A stretch of 64,000 nucleotides of DNA, taken from the NCBI RefSeq assembly GCF_022267315.1, contig NZ_JAIKLE010000013.1, forward strand, positions 1-64,000, written 5' to 3'. Shown piece after piece: positions 51,919 through 61,104 of this stretch. The notes below the pieces were generated by a model. That model saw only the letters and a program-made list of their open reading frames with translations. It was not told the origin of the DNA and did not search any database. A program made the position numbers and the translations under genes. How positions within the stretch are numbered: the first letter of the stretch is position 1; each line of letters opens with the position of its first letter. Source of the DNA: Maribellus maritimus. GTDB lineage: Bacteria; Bacteroidota; Bacteroidia; Bacteroidales; Prolixibacteraceae.

Positions 51919-51950
51919 TAAAAAAAACGGACCATCGTTCGAAAGTCCGT
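51919..51950 (-). terminator. Intrinsic terminator between YihY and the lmo0937-type gene
   Basis: ACGGAC (51927-51932) pairs with GTCCGT (51945-51950). On the minus strand the stem is followed by a run of T, so it serves the minus-strand stress genes best. Confidence 0.65.
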
Positions 51951-51973
51951 GTAACTTTTGCTCTTTTGTTTGG

Positions 51974-52120
51974 TCATCTGCCCCTGATTATTGAAATCAA
52001 AATTGAGATAACCGCCAGCACCAGTAGTATATGAATTAAACCACCGACGGTGTAAACAAAAAATCCAAAAATCCATCCAATTACCAAAATAACGGCAATA
52101 AGGTAAAGCAGCGATCTCAT
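51974..52120 (-). CDS. lmo0937-type small membrane protein
   Basis: A 48-aa two-helix membrane peptide read from ATG 52120 to TGA 51974. The sequence MRSLLYLIAVILVIGWIFGF followed by FVYTVGGLIHILLVLAVI and a short basic tail (IIRGR) is the lmo0937 family pattern. The family has no known mechanism but is common in stress loci. It follows the CsbD gene with a 2-base gap, so the two are co-transcribed. Confidence 0.9.
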   Translation of the reverse strand: MRSLLYLIAVILVIGWIFGFFVYTVGGLIHILLVLAVISILISIIRGR

Positions 52121-52122
52121 GA

Positions 52123-52308
52123 CTATAACTTATTTAATTCATCTATTAATTCTTCACGCGCTTTGCCGGTCTTTTTTTGCAAACGACCGAGTAATTCGTC
52201 TTCTTTTCCTTCTACATAAGTGAGATCATCATCGGTTATATCCGCATATTTCTGCTTCAATTTACCTTTTACTACATTCCAGTTTCCTTTTACCTGTAAT
52301 TTATTCAT
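52123..52308 (-). CDS. CsbD family stress protein
   Basis: A 61-aa CsbD-like protein: the motif [20 protein letters not shown] is followed by [19 protein letters not shown]. CsbD proteins are small, charged, disordered-to-helical stress proteins of unknown function, induced by general stress responses in many bacteria. It is the middle gene of a three-gene unit of tiny stress or membrane proteins. Confidence 0.94.
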   Translation of the reverse strand: MNKLQVKGNWNVVKGKLKQKYADITDDDLTYVEGKEDELLGRLQKKTGKAREELIDELNKL

Positions 52309-52353
52309 GACTTTAATTTTTAATTGTTAAACATTATTCTAATATCTTTTTTA

Positions 52354-52557
52354 CTATTTTCCTTTTCTGATCAACAGGATTAGAATACCGATTACAGTAA
52401 CGACCCCGCTTACAATAACAGGAGTCCAGTTGGCTTCACTTACGGCAACATCAATCCCCAGTAAACTAAACGTCTCCGAGTTGTTGACTGCCTGAATGCC
52501 AAATAAAATGGTACCTATCAATCCCAATACCGTTAAAATAGTTCCAAATGCTTTCAT
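52354..52557 (-). CDS. Small two-helix membrane protein
   Basis: A 67-aa membrane protein with two helices (FGTILTVLGLIGTILFGI and PVIVSGVVTVIGILILLI) and a short polar loop between them, ending in a basic tail (RKGK). The ATG at 52557 is chosen; others lie 2 and 9 codons upstream. No family name is recognised. It precedes CsbD by 45 bases and is probably the first gene of the unit. Confidence 0.82.
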   Translation of the reverse strand: MKAFGTILTVLGLIGTILFGIQAVNNSETFSLLGIDVAVSEANWTPVIVSGVVTVIGILILLIRKGK

Positions 52558-52977
52558 AATCATAATTTTAAAGTTATACACCAATGCTTATGTGAAAACT
52601 GTGCCAGCATAACCAAAACCGCGCAAACAGCTAGTATTGAATAGATAAAACAAAAAAACCAAAGAATTATTCTGAGAAAAGAATGGATAAAATCCTCCAC
52701 AACATGCGACTTTATTTCTACGGTTTGATATGGGCTAAAAAAACAAAAGTTTATTTATAAACTATAGACAAATTACACAATATGTAGAATATATTCACAT
52801 TTATAATTGTTTGCCGCAATCTAAGAAAAGACTCAAATCACTGACAATAAATAAATTATATTAAAACGAAAAATATTGGAATATTTTTTTCAAAAAGCTT
52901 CTTAAAATCAACTTAAAACAAAGGAAAAAACAAAAACATAAGTTAGCAAGTATATAAACATTTTAAAAATTACAATT
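52558..52977. other. Divergent intergenic stretch
   Basis: About 420 bases of AT-rich sequence between two outward-facing stress units. On the minus strand, TGGCAC (plus 52601-52606) lies about 45 bases before the small membrane protein. I see no gene, RNA or good -7 element. Confidence 0.45.
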
Positions 52978-53250
52978 ATGAAAAAGGGAACAAGAAACGC
53001 ATTATTAGGATTTATTGCAGGCGCAGCAGCAGGAACACTAACCGGAATATTGGTAGCACCTGACAAAGGAGAAAAAACCAGAAAAAAAATTGGTAAAAAG
53101 GTAAAAGACACTTCAAAAGAAGTAACCGAAACTTTGGGAGAAAAAGTGGATTACGTAAAAGAAAAGCTTAATGAAGTTATTGATGAAATGCGCACTAAAA
53201 AAGAAGAAGTAGAAAAAGAAGTAAAAGAAAAAGCGAAGGCAGGCGCGTAA
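52978..53250 (+). CDS. YtxH domain protein
   Basis: A 90-aa protein. The N-terminal membrane-associated glycine/alanine helix (ALLGFIAGAAAGTLTGILVA) is followed by PDKGEKTRKKIGKK and a long charged amphipathic helix to the C-terminus (VTETLGEKVDYVKEKLNEVI). This is the YtxH/general-stress arrangement. It is first of three closely spaced genes with a holin-like membrane protein and a small coiled-coil protein. Confidence 0.92.
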   Translation: MKKGTRNALLGFIAGAAAGTLTGILVAPDKGEKTRKKIGKKVKDTSKEVTETLGEKVDYVKEKLNEVIDEMRTKKEEVEKEVKEKAKAGA

Positions 53251-53261
53251 TCAATTAATAA

Positions 53262-53285
53262 ATTTAGTGTGTTACTCCACTAAAT
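53262..53285 (+). other. Short hairpin after the YtxH gene
   Basis: ATTTAGTG and CACTAAAT form an 8-bp stem between the YtxH and holin-like genes. There is no T run, so it is more likely an mRNA-processing or attenuating hairpin than a full terminator. Confidence 0.35.
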
Positions 53286-53294
53286 CTTAAAATA

Positions 53295-53660
53295 ATGAGC
53301 AATAAATTAACGAACAATATAGCAGAGCTTAATGATTCTGTTAAACAATATATTCAGGTAAAGTTTGACTTGTTTAAGCTTCTGCTGTTAAAAAAAACAT
53401 CCACTTTTGTGAGCTATTTACTTAGCTACCTGGTTATTATTCTATTTTCAGTAATAATAATCATGTTTCTCGGAGCCGCATTTGCCATTTGGTATGGACA
53501 AAAATTTAACAATTATGTTGAGGGTGTTTTAATCGCAACCGGTTTTTTAGTTTTGATAGCTGTTTTGTTCATCATCTTCAGAAAGAAAATTTTAACCAAA
53601 GCCCTACTCAGCAATTTCTCAGAAGTTTTATTCGATGATGAAAACCAGGAAAAAGAATAA
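53295..53660 (+). CDS. Holin-superfamily-like (DUF1469-type) membrane protein
   Basis: A 121-aa protein with an N-terminal amphipathic helix (NIAELNDSVKQYIQVKFDLF), two transmembrane hairpin helices (YLVIILFSVIIIMFLGAAFA and GVLIATGFLVLIAVLFII), and an acidic tail. This matches the phage holin superfamily III/DUF1469 pattern that commonly accompanies YtxH genes in Bacteroidota. No lysis genes are nearby, so a phage role is unlikely. Confidence 0.85.
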   Translation: MSNKLTNNIAELNDSVKQYIQVKFDLFKLLLLKKTSTFVSYLLSYLVIILFSVIIIMFLGAAFAIWYGQKFNNYVEGVLIATGFLVLIAVLFIIFRKKILTKALLSNFSEVLFDDENQEKE

Positions 53661-53661
53661 T

Positions 53662-53886
53662 ATGAAAAGAATAAAAAACATGAGGGAACTGGTTTTAATG
53701 CAGGAAAAATTAAAATTCCAGGAAAAATTTGTGGAAAAAGAATTGGTTGAATCTTCTGCAAACATCCTGGATAATTTATCGGACAAAATAAAAGACCTGG
53801 CGTACGATTTGGGAACAAACCTAACGATGCAAATCATTTCATCATTTCGAAAAAAGAAGTCTTCGAAAGATTCAGCAGATTCCTAA
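53662..53886 (+). CDS. Small coiled-coil protein downstream of the holin-like gene
   Basis: A 74-aa charged helical protein (MKRIKNMRELVLMQEKLKFQ, then NILDNLSDKIKDLAYDLGTN). It starts 1 base after the stop of the preceding gene; an upstream ATG at 53635 would overlap it. I recognise no named family. Tight spacing indicates a three-gene unit, YtxH - holin-like - this protein, perhaps assembling at the inner membrane. Confidence 0.78.
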   Translation: MKRIKNMRELVLMQEKLKFQEKFVEKELVESSANILDNLSDKIKDLAYDLGTNLTMQIISSFRKKKSSKDSADS

Positions 53887-54118
53887 CTACCGGGATTTAA
53901 AAAGATTCTTACACTGAATTCAAAGAAAAATCCGTGTTGAGACCGAAGGAAGGATATTTTTCTGCATTTACCCTGAAAAATTGTTTACTGATCAGTCCGG
54001 TGGCAGGAATGAGCCAGGTTTTGTTTACGATAACATTAAACTGAATCTGATATCAGATTGTTTTAGTCACAGAGCATAAAAATTTTGTATATTCTACTCA
54101 TTCATAAAACAATGTTTA

Positions 54119-56560
54119 ATGCCAACTGAATATCGGAAATTCGACAAGAGGCTTCTTAATGTTTCGGAAGCCATCGAAAAATTATTATCTGAAGAAGAAA
54201 ATACGTCTGAATTAGAACAAATTGAAAGTTGGCTAAACACCCAGCTTGGCAAAATAAAACTTCAAAGAATAAAGGAAAGTAATATTTTAAAAGACCAAAG
54301 TTACGACAGAAACCTTTGGCAGGATGGAATAATGATTTTAAATTCGGCTATGGAAATCATCCATTATTCCGGCTTTAAAAATTATTTCTCAAGCAGCACA
54401 TTTAATTATTCACGCAAATTTAAATTTACTGAATTTATTCACGATACAGACAGAGAGAGTTTCGAGGAAGCATTCTCTCATGCACTCTCCCACTTAAAAA
54501 ATGAAACCATTGAAATTGACCTAAAAACCGGAGTAGGAAACCTGAACCGGTGTGAACTGGAAATTGACATTGAATCGAGTAATATAAACAGCGACAGATA
54601 TATTTTATATTTCCGATTTATGGAAAGCAATGATATACAGGCTTTCGACTACCAGTCAATCGTTTTTGAAAATCTGCCCGACATGGACGTTTATCTTTAC
54701 GATAAAGACTACCGATATATATTATGTGGCGGCAGAGAAAAAGAAAAATTTAACTTAAACAATTCTGACTTTATAGGAAAAAAAATGTTCGATGTTTTTG
54801 ATAAACAAACGCAACGAAGAGTTTTTCCATTTTATAACAAAGCTTTAAACGGCGAATATACGGAAGGCGAAGTAAGATACCGGGAAAATGTCTATTACAT
54901 TGTAGCCGCCCCTGTAAAAAATCACCAAAGCAAAACCATTGCAGGAATATTAATTTCGCAAAATGTTACCAACGATAAATTGCTCGAAGAAAACCTGATA
55001 AAAAGTAAGGAGCAGGCTCAAAAAGCTGACAAAGCAAAATCGATTTTTATTGCCAACATGAGTCATGAAATCAGGACACCTCTAAACTCAATATTGGGTT
55101 TTACCGAGCAACTGGAAAAAACAGAACTAAACCAGAAGCAGGAAAAACTGATTAACCTTATAAAAAATGCTTCCGACCATCTTCTTTACCTGGTAACTGA
55201 AATTGTTTTTCTATTCAAACTTGGTATGGACAAGGTGTATCTGGAAAATATACCTTTCTCGGTAAACGACATTTTTGTTGAATTGGAAGAAGTCTTTAGC
55301 CAACAAACAGAAAAAAAGAGTCTTGATTTTGAAATAATAAAAGATAAAAAGCTTCCACAGGTTTTAAGAGGGGATCCGTTCCGGTTAAAACAGATTTTAA
55401 TGAACCTGCTGGTTAACGCAATAAAATATACCGATAAAGGGAAGATTACTTTGATTTGCGAGGTTCAAAAGGAAACAAAAGGCAGAGCCGAGGTTTTGTT
55501 TAAGGTATCGGATACAGGAATTGGAATAAGCGATAAGGATTTACCTTACATTTTTGATGTTTTTGAACAGGGAAATAAACGAACCGAAAAAATACGGGGT
55601 GGCGCAGGTCTTGGTCTTGGAATTTGTAATCGACTGGTAAACCTGTTAAAAGGAGACATTTGGGTTGAAAGTAAACTAAATCTTGGAAGCACATTCTTTG
55701 TATCGCTACCCTTTAAAAAAGCATCAGTTGATCAACTCAAAGAACGGGAACAGCAATTTGATCTGGCTGAAAAGCTGTTAAAAGGCAAAAAAATACTTTT
55801 GGCAGATGACGACGACCACAATCTTATTCTGGCTGAGATGCTGCTAAAAAACTGGAGAACCGATTACACGTTGGTAAAAAACGGAATGGAAGCGATAACA
55901 AAATTAAGCAGCGAAAAATTCGACTTAGTTCTTCTCGATATCCACATGCCGGAAAAGGATGGTGTTCAGGTTGTAAAAAACATGCATTCTGACAATACCG
56001 CAATCAATTACAAAACGCCTGCCGTGGCTTTAACGGCCAACGCCTTAAAAAGCGACATTCATAAATACCTGAAAGCCGGTTTTGACGATTATGTAATAAA
56101 ACCTTTTAAAGAAAACGAGTTATACAATAAATTATGTAATATTTTAGGAATTAAATCGGAAGAAATAAAAAAAACCAATCAAGAAAAACCACCTATGGAA
56201 GAAAAGTCAATTTATACCGAGGACAAGTTTAATGTTCAGGAACTAAAAAAGGCTGCCGGAAACGACAATAGTTTTTATAATATGATGCTAGACAATTTTA
56301 TAAAAAATGCCGGCACCATGTTAAAGGCTTTTAACTCCTCTTTAAAAATTAAAAATTGGCAGGAAATTGGAGAAAAGGCACACAAAGCAATTCCTTCATT
56401 TAAATTTTTTGGGTTAACCAACCTAGCATCAAATTTTGAAAAAATAGAAGATTTGGCCTTACGCAAAAAACACTTTGAAGAGCTTCCTGAACTAACAAAC
56501 CAGACTATCCTCGAGATTGAAAAAGTTATAAAGAAAGCAGAAACAGCAAAAACCGAATAA
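54119..56560 (+). CDS. Hybrid sensor histidine kinase with receiver and HPt domains
   Basis: An 813-aa cytosolic-looking hybrid kinase without evident transmembrane helices. An N-terminal charged helix is followed by two PAS-like regions (~60-170 and ~180-295, VFENLPDMDVYLYDKDYRY). The HisKA domain has His316 (FIANMSHEIRTPLNSILGF). The HATPase domain covers ~420-535 (LMNLLVNAIKYTDKGK; GLGLGICNRL). The receiver domain has Asp607 (LLDIHMPEKDG), and the C-terminal HPt has His755 (KAHKAIPSFKFFG). It can thus carry out a full His-Asp-His relay, passing phosphate to a separate receiver such as the two encoded next. Confidence 0.94.
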   Translation: MPTEYRKFDKRLLNVSEAIEKLLSEEENTSELEQIESWLNTQLGKIKLQRIKESNILKDQSYDRNLWQDGIMILNSAMEIIHYSGFKNYFSSSTFNYSRKFKFTEFIHDTDRESFEEAFSHALSHLKNETIEIDLKTGVGNLNRCELEIDIESSNINSDRYILYFRFMESNDIQAFDYQSIVFENLPDMDVYLYDKDYRYILCGGREKEKFNLNNSDFIGKKMFDVFDKQTQRRVFPFYNKALNGEYTEGEVRYRENVYYIVAAPVKNHQSKTIAGILISQNVTNDKLLEENLIKSKEQAQKADKAKSIFIANMSHEIRTPLNSILGFTEQLEKTELNQKQEKLINLIKNASDHLLYLVTEIVFLFKLGMDKVYLENIPFSVNDIFVELEEVFSQQTEKKSLDFEIIKDKKLPQVLRGDPFRLKQILMNLLVNAIKYTDKGKITLICEVQKETKGRAEVLFKVSDTGIGISDKDLPYIFDVFEQGNKRTEKIRGGAGLGLGICNRLVNLLKGDIWVESKLNLGSTFFVSLPFKKASVDQLKEREQQFDLAEKLLKGKKILLADDDDHNLILAEMLLKNWRTDYTLVKNGMEAITKLSSEKFDLVLLDIHMPEKDGVQVVKNMHSDNTAINYKTPAVALTANALKSDIHKYLKAGFDDYVIKPFKENELYNKLCNILGIKSEEIKKTNQEKPPMEEKSIYTEDKFNVQELKKAAGNDNSFYNMMLDNFIKNAGTMLKAFNSSLKIKNWQEIGEKAHKAIPSFKFFGLTNLASNFEKIEDLALRKKHFEELPELTNQTILEIEKVIKKAETAKTE

Positions 56561-56643
56561 ATACGATTCATGAAAATAAACATTAAAGAATGAATGGCTG
56601 TAGTATAAAAAGATATAAAAACAATAACCCAATTTAAAATCGC

Positions 56644-58011
56644 ATGAGCAAAGTTCTAATTATTGATGATGACAATTTTATTTGCGAGATTTTGAAGAAA
56701 CACCTTCAAAATCATAAATATGATGTACAAATAGCATACACCGGAAAAAGTGCGGAGCAAACCATAAAAAAATCAAATTTTGATTTAATACTTTGTGATT
56801 TTCGTCTTCCCGACACCAGTGGACTTGAATTGTTACAAAAAATACGAGCAATCAAACAAGAAATTCCGGTTGTTATTATGACGGCTTATGCTGACGTTCG
56901 AATGGCTGTAAAACTGATGAAAATGGGTGCCAGCGACTATATTACAAAACCAATTCAACAAGAAGAATTGCTTTCTTTAATCAAAAAGCTGGTAAAAAAA
57001 GAAAAACAGCCAAAACCACAGCCTACCCATTCTACATATATAAACGGTGATTTTATTATTGGCGACAGCGAAAAAATAAAACTCGTAATAAAACTCGCCC
57101 GCCGGGTTGCACCAACCAATATGTCGGTGATAATTGGTGGAGAGACCGGGATCGGGAAAGAGTACATCGCCCGGTTTATCCATGAAAATAGCCTGCGGAA
57201 GGACAAGCCTTTTGTTGCCATAGATTGCGGAGCGATACCAAAAGATTTAGCAAACAGCGTTCTTTTTGGCCATGTAAAAGGTTCGTTTACAGGAGCCATC
57301 TCAGATAAAGACGGTATGTTTCAGAAAGCACATGGCGGTACTTTATTTTTAGATGAGATCGGAAACTTAAGTTACGATATTCAGCTAAAATTGTTAAGGG
57401 CCATACAGGAGCGGGTAGTTTCGCGTTTGGGAGACGACAAACTTTTTCAAAACGACATAAGGATAATTGCAGCAAGCAACGACAATTTGCTAAGTGAAGT
57501 ACACAATAATACGTTCAGGGAAGATTTATACCACCGGCTAAATGAATTTAAAATTGAAATTCCTCCCCTGCGGGAACGGCCGGAAGATATTGAAGTATTT
57601 GTAAAACACTTTATCTCAATGGCAAATAATGAGTTAAACAGAGAAGTTAAAGGAGTAACCCCTGACGCCAAAAAAATTATTATGGAATATTCGTGGTACG
57701 GAAATTTGCGCGAATTAAAAAATGTTATAAAACGTGCTGTTTTAATGGCCGACGGGGAAATGCTCGACCAATTTTGTTTTCCGGAGGAAATAACTTTTCC
57801 TCAAAATTACGACAGGCCAAACGGAGCTGAAACAATTGAGGTAAAAGCATCAGACTCTAAACTAAAAAATGCTTCTTATGAAATAGAAAAACAACTCATT
57901 ATAAAAACCATCAGAGAAGCCGGATTTAACAAATCCAAAGCTGCAAGAATTTTAAATATTGACAGAAAAACACTTTATAATAAATTAAAATTATACGATA
58001 TAAAACTATAG
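56644..58011 (+). CDS. Sigma-54-dependent response regulator (NtrC family)
   Basis: A 455-aa NtrC-family activator. Receiver: residues ~1-120, phospho-acceptor Asp52 (LILCDFRLPDTSG). AAA+ domain: ~145-375, with Walker A GETGIGKEYIARFI, the sigma-54-contacting loop GSFTGAISDK (GAFTGA-like, Ser for Ala), Walker B GTLFLDEIGN, and the arginine-finger region. C-terminal Fis-type helix-turn-helix: NKSKAARILNIDRKTLYNKL. It activates RpoN promoters when phosphorylated, probably by the kinase 83 bases upstream. Confidence 0.95.
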   Translation: MSKVLIIDDDNFICEILKKHLQNHKYDVQIAYTGKSAEQTIKKSNFDLILCDFRLPDTSGLELLQKIRAIKQEIPVVIMTAYADVRMAVKLMKMGASDYITKPIQQEELLSLIKKLVKKEKQPKPQPTHSTYINGDFIIGDSEKIKLVIKLARRVAPTNMSVIIGGETGIGKEYIARFIHENSLRKDKPFVAIDCGAIPKDLANSVLFGHVKGSFTGAISDKDGMFQKAHGGTLFLDEIGNLSYDIQLKLLRAIQERVVSRLGDDKLFQNDIRIIAASNDNLLSEVHNNTFREDLYHRLNEFKIEIPPLRERPEDIEVFVKHFISMANNELNREVKGVTPDAKKIIMEYSWYGNLRELKNVIKRAVLMADGEMLDQFCFPEEITFPQNYDRPNGAETIEVKASDSKLKNASYEIEKQLIIKTIREAGFNKSKAARILNIDRKTLYNKLKLYDIKL

Positions 58012-58090
58012 TTCAGTTTACAAAATTGTGTTTCAAGATGTATTGTTTTTGGAACAGAAATTGAACTTAAACATTTTAAACGTGAGAACA

Positions 58091-58501
58091 ATGAGTATAA
58101 GTACAGATTATAAAAAGATAATTTTTATAGATGATGATACTGAGTTGGTAAGTATTTATAACTCAATTTTGGAAAGGAAAAATCTTTCAGATTATCTGCT
58201 GCATTTCGAAAATGCAAAGGACGGGCTCGAATATTTGAAAGGAATTAAAAACAAAGAAAAACTCCCCGACTATATTCTTCTGGATTTGTATATGCCTGAA
58301 ATGGATGGATTTAAATTTTTGGAATACTTTGAAAGAATTAGCAAACTGAAGGATTCAATAGAGATATATGTTTGTACCTCATCAAGAAAAAAGGATGACC
58401 GAAACAGAGTAATGAAATACCCCTTTGTAAGTGCATATCTTGAAAAACCACTCCCCAGTGATTTTATTGAGTTGTTGATTCGGGACCACACTGTGTATTG
58501 A
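58091..58501 (+). CDS. Single-domain response regulator
   Basis: A 136-aa stand-alone receiver. The acidic pocket is FIDDDTEL, the phospho-acceptor is Asp65 in ILLDLYMPEMDG, the threonine/serine is in YVCTSSRK, and the conserved lysine is in AYLEKPLPSDF. The start at ATG 58091 is preferred to one at 58028 in the same frame. Without an output domain it may act as a phosphate shuttle or sink, or bind a target protein. It follows the NtrC-type gene by 79 bases. Confidence 0.92.
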   Translation: MSISTDYKKIIFIDDDTELVSIYNSILERKNLSDYLLHFENAKDGLEYLKGIKNKEKLPDYILLDLYMPEMDGFKFLEYFERISKLKDSIEIYVCTSSRKKDDRNRVMKYPFVSAYLEKPLPSDFIELLIRDHTVY

Positions 58502-58589
58502 AATTTTTCCACACTTTGTGAAAGGAATGCTACATGACAAAAAACGTACAAGCAAAACCCAGCTGAAGTTTTTCAACAATTATTTCAGT

Positions 58590-59540
58590 CTATTGATCTT
58601 TTTCGCGGTCTTTCCGCTTTTTTGAAAAGAGATTGAGTAACCAGCTGCTTTCAATTGCATCAGCAGCTTCTGCTACGTTATCAATACCATAATTTACTTT
58701 TACGATTGCCGTATCAATATTATCTGCCATTACTGAATCATAAACAAGTCTTTGAATTATACCATTCCCCGAATTAAGATTTCTCCCCAGGGTTAAAAGT
58801 TCCTCAGAAAACAAATCTGCTTTTACGGTTATACTGTCAATGTTTACCAGCAATTCACCAATTTGATGGCTATATGTTGTGTCGTTTATAAAACGACCTA
58901 AATCACCTTCTCCGTTGTTAATCTTTCCGGATATATCATTCAGGTTTTTAGTAAAAGTGAGCAATTCATCGCCTGTTTGATTTAGCTTCTTTGAGATTGT
59001 ATTTTCATTTAGCAAAATGGCCAAATCTCCATTCCCGTTATTAATTTTCTCACTAATCTCCACTAAATTTTTCGCTACAAGTCGCCCGTCTTCGATTACC
59101 CCTTTCGCCTCTTTTAGAATTTCGTCCATGTCGATAGAATTTGCACTATTCAACATATCATTATCGTTTATACTACCGGCGCTTGAACTCCCGGGTTGTA
59201 TTTCAACAATTTTGCTCCCCATTAAGCCATCGCTGACAATTTTGACTCTTGAATCCTTTCGTATAAATTCTTTAACATCTTTTTCTATAAGCATTTCCAC
59301 AAGTACGGTTGAATCGCTTACAATATTAATTTCCGAAACGGTTCCGATGGTGATACCTGAATACCGAACCTTATTTCCCTCAACTAAGCCTTTTACATTG
59401 TTAAAGTAGCTTTTAACCATTACTGTTGAAGAAAACAGATTTTGTTTACTCCCTAAAAAATAAATGGTAATAATAAAAAGGAATAGTCCGGCAGCAACCA
59501 GCATCCCTAACCGCAATGTTTTATTTTTCGAATTTGCCAT
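58590..59540 (-). CDS. mlaD: MlaD family MCE-domain protein
   Basis: A 316-aa protein with one N-terminal anchor (RLGMLVAAGLFLFIITIYFL) and an MCE domain at ~40-115 (VRYSGITIGTVSEINIVSDS). A long helical C-terminal region follows with a repeated pattern (ISEKINNGNGDLAILLNENT; ISGKINNGEGDLGRFIND), which would form the lipid tunnel or needle. It is the substrate-binding part of an Mla-type phospholipid transporter and is encoded 12 bases after the ATPase gene. Confidence 0.93.
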   Translation of the reverse strand: MANSKNKTLRLGMLVAAGLFLFIITIYFLGSKQNLFSSTVMVKSYFNNVKGLVEGNKVRYSGITIGTVSEINIVSDSTVLVEMLIEKDVKEFIRKDSRVKIVSDGLMGSKIVEIQPGSSSAGSINDNDMLNSANSIDMDEILKEAKGVIEDGRLVAKNLVEISEKINNGNGDLAILLNENTISKKLNQTGDELLTFTKNLNDISGKINNGEGDLGRFINDTTYSHQIGELLVNIDSITVKADLFSEELLTLGRNLNSGNGIIQRLVYDSVMADNIDTAIVKVNYGIDNVAEAADAIESSWLLNLFSKKRKDREKDQ

Positions 59541-59552
59541 GTCTTCTATATT

Positions 59553-60281
59553 TTAGTTAAAATAAGCAGCAACCTCACGGTCGTCACTTTTTCGCAATTC
59601 ATCAAAACTACCTTCGGCATAAAATTTTCCGTCCTTAAGGAGTTTCAATTTGTCAGCTGTTATTTCAGCACATTTCATATCATGCGTAATAATTAGCGAA
59701 GAAGTATTGTATTTCTCTCTGATTCGCATTATAAGCTCACTTATTTCTCCCGACGTTACAGGGTCGAGTCCGGTAGTGGGTTCATCATATAAAATAATTT
59801 CCGGTTTAAGAATTAAAGTTCTTGCAAGCCCGATTCGTTTTTTCATTCCTCCCGACAATTCGGCAGGCATTTTGTGTTTTGCCTCAAGCAAACCGACGCT
59901 TTCCAATGCCTCGTCAACCATATCATTTACTTCCGATTTATTTTTGGAAAGCTGGGTACGCCGAACGGGAAACTCAAGATTTTCTTTTACCGTCATCGAA
60001 TCGTATAAAGCACCGCCCTGAAAGAGGTATCCTACTCTTTTTCTTATTTCATCAATCTGGTCGACCTCCATTTCTGTAATATCATTGTCAAAAACATTTA
60101 TTTTACCCGAATCGCATTCAATTAACCGTACAATACATTTGGTAAGCACTGATTTACCTGTTCCCGATTTTCCAAGAATAGCAATGTTTTCTCCCTTATG
60201 AAGCTTCATATTCACTCCTCTCAGAATAACATTACTCCCAAAAGCCTTTTCTAAATCCTGTATTTCAATTACATTTTTCAT
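59553..60281 (-). CDS. mlaF: Mla-type ABC transporter ATP-binding protein
   Basis: A 242-aa ABC ATPase. Walker A: GKSGTGKSVLTK. Q-loop: YLFQGGALYDSMTV. Signature: LSGGMKKRIGLARTLI. Walker B: ILYDEPTTGLDP. H-loop: IITHDMKCA. The GALYDSMTV segment after the Q-loop is typical of MlaF. It powers the MlaE permease encoded just upstream, with an 11-base gap. Confidence 0.94.
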   Translation of the reverse strand: MKNVIEIQDLEKAFGSNVILRGVNMKLHKGENIAILGKSGTGKSVLTKCIVRLIECDSGKINVFDNDITEMEVDQIDEIRKRVGYLFQGGALYDSMTVKENLEFPVRRTQLSKNKSEVNDMVDEALESVGLLEAKHKMPAELSGGMKKRIGLARTLILKPEIILYDEPTTGLDPVTSGEISELIMRIREKYNTSSLIITHDMKCAEITADKLKLLKDGKFYAEGSFDELRKSDDREVAAYFN

Positions 60282-60292
60282 ATCTGTATTTC

Positions 60293-61075
60293 TTATGCAA
60301 ATAATAATTCAGAAAACTGAACGGTAATCAAATCAATAATAAAAATTACCAATGACGCGCTTACAACTGCTGAATTTGCTGAGAGTCCAACCGATTCCGT
60401 TCCTCTGCTCGCGGTATACCCTTTATAAGAACCTATTAATCCGATAAAAAATCCGAAAAAAACTGATTTTATGGTCGCCGGAATAACATCGTAAAAGCTC
60501 AGCGAATCAAAAGCCTGCGAAAGAAATAAAACAATCGACACCTTTTCATACATTCTTACAGCCAAAAATGATCCCAATAGTCCAACGGCATCAGCAATAA
60601 AAACCAGTATCGGCACAAGAAGAGTTGTGGCCATAACACGTGTGGCAACTACAAAATTTAAGGGTTTTGTTCCCGAAACTTCCATCGCATCCAATTGTTC
60701 TGTAACTTTCATAGCCCCAAGCTCTGCACCAATTCCGGAACTTATTTTTCCTGCGCACAACAAAGCCGTAATCACCGGGCCAATCTCTCTGATTATTGAA
60801 ATAGCTATCATTCCGGGTAACATCGACTGGGCTCCAAAATCAACCAAAACCGGACGCGACTGAAGTGTTAAAACCAGCCCCATAATAAAACCAGTTATAG
60901 CAATCAACGGAAAGGTCTTATTTCCAATAATGTATCCTTGCTTAACAAGTTCCTTAAATTCAAACGGAGCAATAAAAAATTGCTTAATTGTATTTAATGT
61001 AAAAAGAACTATGTTTCCCAGCTCAACCAGAAAATCTTCTACCGAAATTTTTATTTGATTCGTTAATTTTTTCAT
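60293..61075 (-). CDS. mlaE: MlaE family ABC transporter permease
   Basis: A 260-aa permease with about five membrane helices. The MlaE signatures are present: LVKQGYIIGNKTFPLIAITG, GLVLTLQSRPVLVDFGAQ, ELGAMKVTEQLDAMEVSG (the cytoplasmic coupling helix), and the C-terminal GTESVGLSANSAVV. Together with MlaF and MlaD it forms a trans-envelope lipid transporter. No MlaB, MlaC or MlaA gene is adjacent, as is common in Bacteroidota. Confidence 0.94.
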   Translation of the reverse strand: MKKLTNQIKISVEDFLVELGNIVLFTLNTIKQFFIAPFEFKELVKQGYIIGNKTFPLIAITGFIMGLVLTLQSRPVLVDFGAQSMLPGMIAISIIREIGPVITALLCAGKISSGIGAELGAMKVTEQLDAMEVSGTKPLNFVVATRVMATTLLVPILVFIADAVGLLGSFLAVRMYEKVSIVLFLSQAFDSLSFYDVIPATIKSVFFGFFIGLIGSYKGYTASRGTESVGLSANSAVVSASLVIFIIDLITVQFSELLFA

Positions 61076-61104
61076 CTTACAGAATTAAAACCCGAAAAGG
61101 TGAA

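Noticed and set aside
53295-53660. Prophage remnant suggested by the holin-like protein
   Set aside because: No endolysin, structural or integrase genes are nearby, and the YtxH/holin-like pairing is usual in Bacteroidota stress loci.
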